Source: Clostridiaceae bacterium
GTDB taxonomy: Bacteria; Bacillota; Clostridia; Oscillospirales; Acutalibacteraceae
Reading direction: 5' to 3'
DNA: 36,001 nt
Assembly: GCA_016292785.1 (NCBI GenBank)
Contig: JAEDFL010000015.1
Span: 1 to 36,001, forward strand
Made by a program: the position numbers and the translations under genes. Shown piece after piece: positions 31,559-36,001 of the stretch. The notes under the pieces are model-generated. The model had not been told where the DNA came from. It ran no database searches and worked only from the letters and a program-made list of their open reading frames with translations. Numbering within the stretch: position 1 is the stretch's first letter; each line of letters starts with the position of its first letter.

Positions 31559-33151
31559 ATGAAAAAAAGGATTGTTGCTGTTTTCACCGCCTTTTGTCTG
31601 ATTATCGGCGGTCTGTGTCTTAGGCTTTATGTGCTTTGTTCGTGCGGCACCGAGCTTGTGTCCTCGGAGTCTCACTATTCCTCCTTTTTATTGTATAAGC
31701 TTCGTGGAAGCATCACCGACTGCAAGGGCAGAAAAATTACCGAAACATATTACGATAACTATGTGATTGCAAAACCATCGGTAAACTCTTTGGCGGCATT
31801 ATCCGATATAATCGACAGCCGCACATATCAATCGGTGCGGGAAAAAATGTCCGACGGATTGCCGGTGATGCTGAATATCGGCAAGCGTGAGATAAGCTCC
31901 GACAGCGATATTCTGTGCGTACCGATATACAGGCGTTATTCGGATTCTCAGCCGGCTCAGCACCTGATCGGATATCTTGACGAAACGGGGCACGGTTTGA
32001 CCGGAATTGAAAAAGCTTTTGACAGCGTACTTTTTTCCGATGGTGAGGTGAAAGCGCGAGTTCCTGCCGACGCATACGGAAGAACTATCTCAGGCTCAGA
32101 AATAGAAATAACCTCCGATCCCGTCAATGTAGGATCAGTCAGGCTTACTCTTGACCTTGATATTCAGAACGCTGTCGAGTATGCACTTGACAACGGTAAA
32201 ATCAGCGAGGGCTGTGCGATAGTAATTGACATTGAAGACGGAGCTGTCAGAGCCGCGGCTTCACGTCCCGTCTACAACACAAACCGGGTTTCGGACAGTC
32301 TTTCCTCCTCCTCTGCCCCTTTCCTTAACAGATGCTTTTCAAGCTTTGCCGTCGGCTCGATATTCAAGGTTGCGGTTGCGGCCGCCGCATTGGAGAGAGG
32401 GCTTGACGGCTTTGAATGTGAATGTAAAGGCTCCTGCAGCGTAGGCGGAGTTGTCTTCGGGTGCAGCAGCAACACCGCTCACGGAAAGGTCGATCTGAAA
32501 AAAGCGCTTGAGGTTTCCTGCAACACTTATTTTATCAATCTCGGACAAAAACTCGGCGCAGAAGCGATTACGGAAACGGCGGCTCTGCTCGGCTTCGGTC
32601 AAAAAAACGAATTTGCCGACGGCATAATATCCGAGCCGGGAACAGTCCCGACCGCCGAAGCTCTCAACACCCCTGCCGCACTTGCAAACTTTTCCTTCGG
32701 TCAGGGCAGCTTTACCGCATCTCCCGTGCAGATAGCTCAGATGCTCTGTGCCGTTGCAAATTCGGGGAAATATAACAGGCCTTATCTTGTTGCCTCCGTC
32801 ACGGACAAAAGCGGAAAAGAAACGGCATACGACAACAAATATCCTGTTGTCGCCCTCAGCGAGGAAACGAGCCGAAAGCTCACCGAAATGCTCACCTCGG
32901 TTGTCGAAAACGGCAACGGCTCCTCAGCTAAGCCTAAGGATTTTTCCGCCGCAGGCAAGACAGCAACGGCTCAGACAGGCATTTTTGACAAAAACGGAGT
33001 TGAGCTTTGCAACACCTGGTTCGGAGGCTTTTTCCCGTCCGACAATCCGAAATATGCGGTAGTAATAATGAAACAGGGCGGTTCATCGGGCGCAGAGGAC
33101 TGTGCTCCTGTTTTCAGGCAGATAGCCGACAGCATAAATTTTTCCGAATAA
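31559..33151 (+). CDS. Class B penicillin-binding protein (transpeptidase)
   Basis: 530 residues with one N-terminal membrane helix (IVAVFTAFCLIIGGLCLRLYVL). The transpeptidase fold has SxxK at Ser267-Lys270 (GSIFK), SxN at 320-322 (SCN) and, in place of KTG, K467-T-A469 (AAGKTATAQTG). The N-terminal half is the PBP dimerisation-like region (GSITDCKGRKI...). It cross-links peptidoglycan outside the membrane, in cell division or elongation. Shorter than most FtsI proteins. No cell-wall cluster around it; the next genes are rpsB-tsf on their own promoter. A GGGAG site precedes the ATG. Confidence 0.88.
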   Translation: MKKRIVAVFTAFCLIIGGLCLRLYVLCSCGTELVSSESHYSSFLLYKLRGSITDCKGRKITETYYDNYVIAKPSVNSLAALSDIIDSRTYQSVREKMSDGLPVMLNIGKREISSDSDILCVPIYRRYSDSQPAQHLIGYLDETGHGLTGIEKAFDSVLFSDGEVKARVPADAYGRTISGSEIEITSDPVNVGSVRLTLDLDIQNAVEYALDNGKISEGCAIVIDIEDGAVRAAASRPVYNTNRVSDSLSSSSAPFLNRCFSSFAVGSIFKVAVAAAALERGLDGFECECKGSCSVGGVVFGCSSNTAHGKVDLKKALEVSCNTYFINLGQKLGAEAITETAALLGFGQKNEFADGIISEPGTVPTAEALNTPAALANFSFGQGSFTASPVQIAQMLCAVANSGKYNRPYLVASVTDKSGKETAYDNKYPVVALSEETSRKLTEMLTSVVENGNGSSAKPKDFSAAGKTATAQTGIFDKNGVELCNTWFGGFFPSDNPKYAVVIMKQGGSSGAEDCAPVFRQIADSINFSE

Positions 33152-33174
33152 TGAAAAAAATTTAAAAAAAGCTC

Positions 33175-33203
33175 TTGAAATAACGGTTTCTTTGTGATAT
33201 ACT
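33175..33203 (+). promoter_or_regulatory. Promoter of rpsB-tsf
   Basis: TTGAAA (33175-33180), 17-nt spacer, TATACT (33198-33203), giving an expected leader of about 95 nt. Confidence 0.8.
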
Positions 33204-33232
33204 TTTACGGCAAAACGCATGCAGGGTGTTTT

Positions 33233-33268
33233 ATCCGAAGTGCATTTCACCGAAATGTCCGGATTTTT
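33233..33268 (+). promoter_or_regulatory. Attenuator-like hairpin in the rpsB leader
   Basis: Outer stem ATCCG/CGGAT (33233-33237 with 33260-33264) and inner stem CATTTC/GAAATG (33243-33248 with 33252-33257), directly followed by TTTTT. It looks like an intrinsic terminator inside the leader, about 37 nt before the rpsB ATG. Alternative partners (GTG/CAC, and GGTG with CACC) could form an antiterminated fold. It suggests control of rpsB-tsf, perhaps by S2 itself. Confidence 0.6.
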
Positions 33269-33304
33269 AAGCCTTGCAGAGGCAAAAACTAAGGAGGATT
33301 TTTT

Positions 33305-34045
33305 ATGCCGGTAGTATCAATGAAACAGTTACTTGAAGCAGGTGTTCACTTCGGACACCAGACCAGAAGATGGAATCCGAAAATGGCTCAGTACATTTTC
33401 ACAGAGCGTAACGGAATCTACATCATCGACCTTCAGAAGACCGTCAAGAAGCTTGAGGAGGCTTACCTCTTCGTTCGTGACGCAGCCGCTGACGGAAGCG
33501 ATGTTCTTTTCGTAGGAACAAAGAAGCAGGCTCAGGATTCCGTTAAGGAAGAAGCTATCCGCTGCGGTATGCCTTACGTCAATGCACGTTGGCTCGGCGG
33601 TATGCTCACAAACTTCAACACAATCAAGAGAAGAATTAAGAGACTTGAGCAGCTCAAGAAGATGGAAGCTGACGGAACATTCGATCTTCTCCCGAAGAAG
33701 GAAGTTATCAAGCTCAAGCTTGAGATCGAAAAGCTCGAAAAGTTCATGGGCGGTATCGTAAACATGAAGAAGCAGCCCGCTGCTATGTTCATCGTTGATC
33801 CCCGCAAGGAGAGAATTGCCGTTCAGGAGGCACATAAGCTCGGTATTCCAATCGTTGCTATCGTAGATACAAACTGCGATCCCGATGAGATTGACTACGT
33901 TATCCCCGGAAACGATGACGCTATCCGTGCCGTTCGTCTTATCGCAGGCGCAATGGCTGACGCTGTTATCGAGGGACGTCAGGGCGAGCAGGAAGCTCCC
34001 GCAGAGGAAGTTGCCGAAGAAGCAACAGAAGCCGCTGCTGAATAA
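33305..34045 (+). CDS. rpsB: 30S ribosomal protein S2
   Basis: 246 residues. The N-terminal MPVVSMKQLLEAGVHFGHQTRRWNPKM, DLQKTVKKLEEAY, VLFVGTKKQAQ, ARWLGGMLTNFNTIKRRIKRL and IVDTNCDPDEIDYVIPGNDDAIRA are all typical of S2. It binds the 30S subunit near the neck. The C-terminal acidic tail (EEVAEEATEAAAE) is a common lineage extension. Ribosome site AAGGAGG. Followed by tsf, the standard bacterial arrangement. Confidence 0.98.
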   Translation: MPVVSMKQLLEAGVHFGHQTRRWNPKMAQYIFTERNGIYIIDLQKTVKKLEEAYLFVRDAAADGSDVLFVGTKKQAQDSVKEEAIRCGMPYVNARWLGGMLTNFNTIKRRIKRLEQLKKMEADGTFDLLPKKEVIKLKLEIEKLEKFMGGIVNMKKQPAAMFIVDPRKERIAVQEAHKLGIPIVAIVDTNCDPDEIDYVIPGNDDAIRAVRLIAGAMADAVIEGRQGEQEAPAEEVAEEATEAAAE

Positions 34046-34056
34046 TTAAACTTTAC

Positions 34057-34079
34057 CGGCGGAATTTTATATTCCGCCG
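34057..34079 (+). other. Intercistronic hairpin between rpsB and tsf
   Basis: Perfect 9-bp stem CGGCGGAAT/ATTCCGCCG with a TTTAT loop, 27 nt before the tsf ATG. There is no T run after it, so it is more likely an mRNA-processing or stability element than a terminator. Confidence 0.7.
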
Positions 34080-34106
34080 AAACTTTAAATACAGGAGGAT
34101 TTTATC

Positions 34107-35201
34107 ATGAATTTCACAGCTAAAGACGTTCAGTCTCTCCGTGAAAAGACCGGAGCAGGCATGATGGACTGTAAGAAAGCTCTTACAGAAGCGGACGGCG
34201 ACATGGAAAAAGCAGTAGACGTTCTTCGTGAGAAGGGTCTTGCATCTGCCGCTAAGAAAGCCAGCCGTATCGCCGCAGAAGGCGTTGTTGTTACCTATTA
34301 TGATGAGGCAGCAAAGGTTGCTTCCATGGTTGAGGTTAACTGCGAAACAGACTTCGTTGCAAAGAACGAGAAGTTTGTTGAGCTTGCAAATAAAATTGCC
34401 GTAACGGTTGCAGAGAAGAATCCTGCAGACGTTGACGCTCTCCTTGCTACCACCCTTTCGGGCAGTGACGAAGTTGTTTCAGACGCAGTTCAGGAGCTCT
34501 TCCTCACAATCCGTGAGAATATGAAGGTTCGCCGTTTTGTCAGAGTTGAGGGCGTTGTTGCTTCCTACATTCACGGCGGCGGCTCAGTCGGCGTTCTTGT
34601 AAACTTCGACACAGATGTTGCCGACAGCGACGAGTTCAAGGCAATGGGCAAGAACGTTGCAATGCAGGTTGCAGCTATGAGCCCCGAATACCTCAGCAAG
34701 GATTGCATATCAGAGGACGAGCTTGCTAAGATGAAGGCAATCACTATTGACAGCTCGCTTAACAAGCCCGATTCACTTCCGAAGCCGATTCTCAACAGTC
34801 TCTTTGATAAGGCTGTCAGCGAGAAGCTCTTCAGCGATGAGGATCTTGCCGCTTATGAGGAGCAGAAGAACAACAAGTTCCTCTTCAACTTCCTTTCAAA
34901 GGACGCAGTTGCTACTCTTGTTGATCTTGCAGTTGCAAGCAAGGACGAGATTGTTAACAACAAGATTTTCGCAGGTGCCGTTGACGGTCGTATGAAGAAG
35001 CAGCTTAAAGAAATCTGCCTTCTTGAGCAGGCATTCGTTCGTTCAGATCTTTTTGAAGGCAATGTCGGCGGTTATATCGCAGATGTTGCTAAGAAGCTCG
35101 GCGGCTCTATCAAGGCTACAGGCTTCATTCGTTTCGTAAAGGGCGAAGGAATTGAAAAGAGAGTTGACGACTTCGCAGCAGAAGTTGCAAGCATGATGTA
35201 A
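34107..35201 (+). CDS. tsf: Translation elongation factor Ts, with an insertion
   Basis: 364 residues against about 280-310 in most bacteria. The N-terminal UBA-like domain (VQSLREKTGAGMMDCKKALTEADGDMEKAVDVLREKG) and the TDFVAKNEKF signature are intact. The region about residues 210-295, between LSKDCISEDELAKMKAIT and VDGRMKKQLKEICLLEQAF, is longer by about 60 residues than usual and contains LFDKAVSEKLFSDEDLAAYEEQ. Exchanges GDP on EF-Tu. Start with CAGGAGG. Ends at an intrinsic terminator. Confidence 0.97.
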   Translation: MNFTAKDVQSLREKTGAGMMDCKKALTEADGDMEKAVDVLREKGLASAAKKASRIAAEGVVVTYYDEAAKVASMVEVNCETDFVAKNEKFVELANKIAVTVAEKNPADVDALLATTLSGSDEVVSDAVQELFLTIRENMKVRRFVRVEGVVASYIHGGGSVGVLVNFDTDVADSDEFKAMGKNVAMQVAAMSPEYLSKDCISEDELAKMKAITIDSSLNKPDSLPKPILNSLFDKAVSEKLFSDEDLAAYEEQKNNKFLFNFLSKDAVATLVDLAVASKDEIVNNKIFAGAVDGRMKKQLKEICLLEQAFVRSDLFEGNVGGYIADVAKKLGGSIKATGFIRFVKGEGIEKRVDDFAAEVASMM

Positions 35202-35218
35202 TCAACTTAAATAATTCG

Positions 35219-35251
35219 ACAGGGACAGTCAACGACTGCCCCTGTTTTTTT
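35219..35251 (+). terminator. Terminator of rpsB-tsf
   Basis: A 12-position stem with one mismatch (35219-35230 with 35234-35245), 3-nt loop, then seven T. Confidence 0.9.
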
Positions 35252-35316
35252 CTTTGCAAAGATTTGAAAATTAAAGGTTTGCATAAACGTTAAAACCGGC
35301 TCATATGATATTTAAC

Positions 35317-35532
35317 ATCTAAAGTCTAACGTCTATCTTCATCTTATGGTAGATTATAATATCAAGTGCAACACCCAAAAAGGCTGAATTAGCTTCTGCA
35401 AACTTTAAGATTTCCGCATCTAAGGTCTAAAGTCTAAAATCTAATGTCTAATTTGGGGAAGCCTTGCACAGTTTCAGCAGATTTTATTGTTTTATTGTCT
35501 AAAATCTAACACCTACAATCTAAAGTCTAAAA
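35317..35532 (+). repeat. Three clusters of TCTAANN heptamers
   Basis: The 35252-35530 stretch has no gene. It contains a 7-nt repeat in three clusters: 35317-35335 (3 units), 35418-35452 (5 units) and 35498-35532 (5 units, one degenerate). Typical units are TCTAAAG, TCTAAAA, TCTAACG, TCTAATG. The space between clusters is not repetitive. Function unknown. Confidence 0.85.
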
Positions 35533-35569
35533 ATTCCTCCCCTTTATGAACAAGGGGAGGAATTTTTTT
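35531..35569. terminator. Bidirectional terminator
   Basis: A perfect 14-bp stem AAATTCCTCCCCTT/AAGGGGAGGAATTT (35531-35544 with 35552-35565) with T tails on both strands (TTTT on plus, TTTTTA on minus). It closes the minus-strand lipoprotein gene that ends at 35580. Confidence 0.9.
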
Positions 35570-35579
35570 CATATAAAAC

Positions 35580-35954
35580 TTAACCGATTACAGTAACCTT
35601 ATAAGCTTTTATTGTCTTGGGATTATCCTTTACGATTTTACCGTAATACGATATTTCGAGCGTTGCGCCAATCACAAGATCTTCACGGCTCAACTCATTG
35701 CCGTCCGCATCATAGATCTTGTCCGAGCCGCCCTTAAACTTGATGTAAAGTCCGTTCTTGTCGTAAAGGTCGGAATAAACTCCGCCGAGATCCTGAACTT
35801 CAACAATAAAGTCCTTGCTGTCCTCGGTATTATTGATGCTGTAGTTTGCGATTATTGTGTTTGCGTTTTCTTCCCCGTCAGAGTTACTGCCGCAGGAGGA
35901 AAACAGGAAAAGTCCCATAAACACAACAAGCGCAACCGAAACGATTTTTTTCAT
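35580..35954 (-). CDS. Small lipoprotein of unknown function
   Basis: 124 residues with a lipobox (signal VALVVFMGLFLFSSC, Cys21), so lipid-anchored outside the membrane. The rest is a small beta-rich domain (IVEVQDLGGVYSDLYDKNGLYIKFKGGSDKIYDADGNELSREDLVIGATLEISYYGKI...), reminiscent of DUF3221-type proteins. Start ATG with GAGGCG site. It is immediately downstream of another gene on the same strand (see 35968). Confidence 0.8.
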   Translation of the reverse strand: MKKIVSVALVVFMGLFLFSSCGSNSDGEENANTIIANYSINNTEDSKDFIVEVQDLGGVYSDLYDKNGLYIKFKGGSDKIYDADGNELSREDLVIGATLEISYYGKIVKDNPKTIKAYKVTVIG

Positions 35955-35967
35955 TTATATCGCCTCT

Positions 35968-36001
35968 TTATCTCCATGAAACATATACGGTCTTTCCGTT
36001 C
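35968..36001 (-). CDS. C-terminal end of an upstream gene (partial, uncertain)
   Basis: The minus-strand reading ending NGKTVYVSWR-stop would fit a gene whose start lies past the window edge, 13 nt before the lipoprotein gene. A second frame is open to a nearby stop, so the true frame is not certain. Confidence 0.3.
   Translation of the reverse strand, partial: NGKTVYVSWR

Noticed and set aside
35317..35532. Replication or telomere-like repeats
   Set aside because: Clusters are only 3-5 units and lie between terminators of ordinary genes; no other origin features are seen.

Overview
The window looks like a chromosomal segment of a Gram-positive, mid-GC gut Clostridia, most probably Oscillospirales/Ruminococcaceae-like. 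Pointers are strong AGGAGG ribosome sites, several TTG starts, sigma-A type promoters with 16-17 bp spacers, large secreted proteins with Ig-like, InlB-like and SpaA-like modules, and a dockerin beside a cohesin-like protein. No ribosomal RNA, CRISPR array, phage or transposon was recognised.

Layout. 1-2.9 kb (minus strand): a DUF4160/DUF2442 pair with a near-consensus promoter, a GNAT acetyltransferase overlapping an alpha/beta hydrolase, a DhaS-like TetR regulator and a small helical-bundle protein. 2.98 kb: tRNA-Pro(GGG) with its own promoter and terminator. 3.3-6.5 kb: a 1036-residue surface protein with a non-canonical sorting signal. 6.5-7.4 kb (minus): a stand-alone E2-type acyltransferase. 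7.6-9.6 kb: a secreted propeller-like protein plus an alkaline phosphatase.

9.78-19.68 kb is the most striking part: a TetR gene with a consensus promoter and its own candidate operator, followed by four secreted proteins. These are a type-I-pullulanase-like protein that has lost its catalytic residues, a free-standing dockerin, a cohesin-like protein carrying 87-bp beta-helix repeats, and an X25-type starch-binding protein. Three of the four share a Cys/His-rich C-terminal cassette and a hydrophobic C-terminal tail; three (not the same three) share an almost identical leader and signal peptide. I read it as a non-catalytic, starch-binding surface apparatus related in logic to the Ruminococcus bromii amylosome. 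That is an inference.

19.8-27.3 kb: a cytoplasmic GH38 alpha-mannosidase, a small unknown protein, a membrane acyltransferase, then a secreted Cys/Asp-rich repeat protein followed by an ECF sigma factor and an RsgI-like membrane anti-sigma factor (a possible surface-sensing module), and a purine nucleoside phosphorylase. 27.3-31.4 kb (minus): a glycine-zipper membrane protein, a secreted metallophosphoesterase and a large cohesin-like/Cys-repeat/Big_2 surface protein. 31.6-35.2 kb: a class B penicillin-binding protein, then rpsB-tsf with an attenuator-like hairpin in the leader; EF-Ts carries an unusual insertion. 35.2-36.0 kb: an intergenic region with three clusters of a TCTAANN heptamer, then a small lipoprotein and the tail of another gene.

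All family names come from motif recognition by eye; no database search was run.
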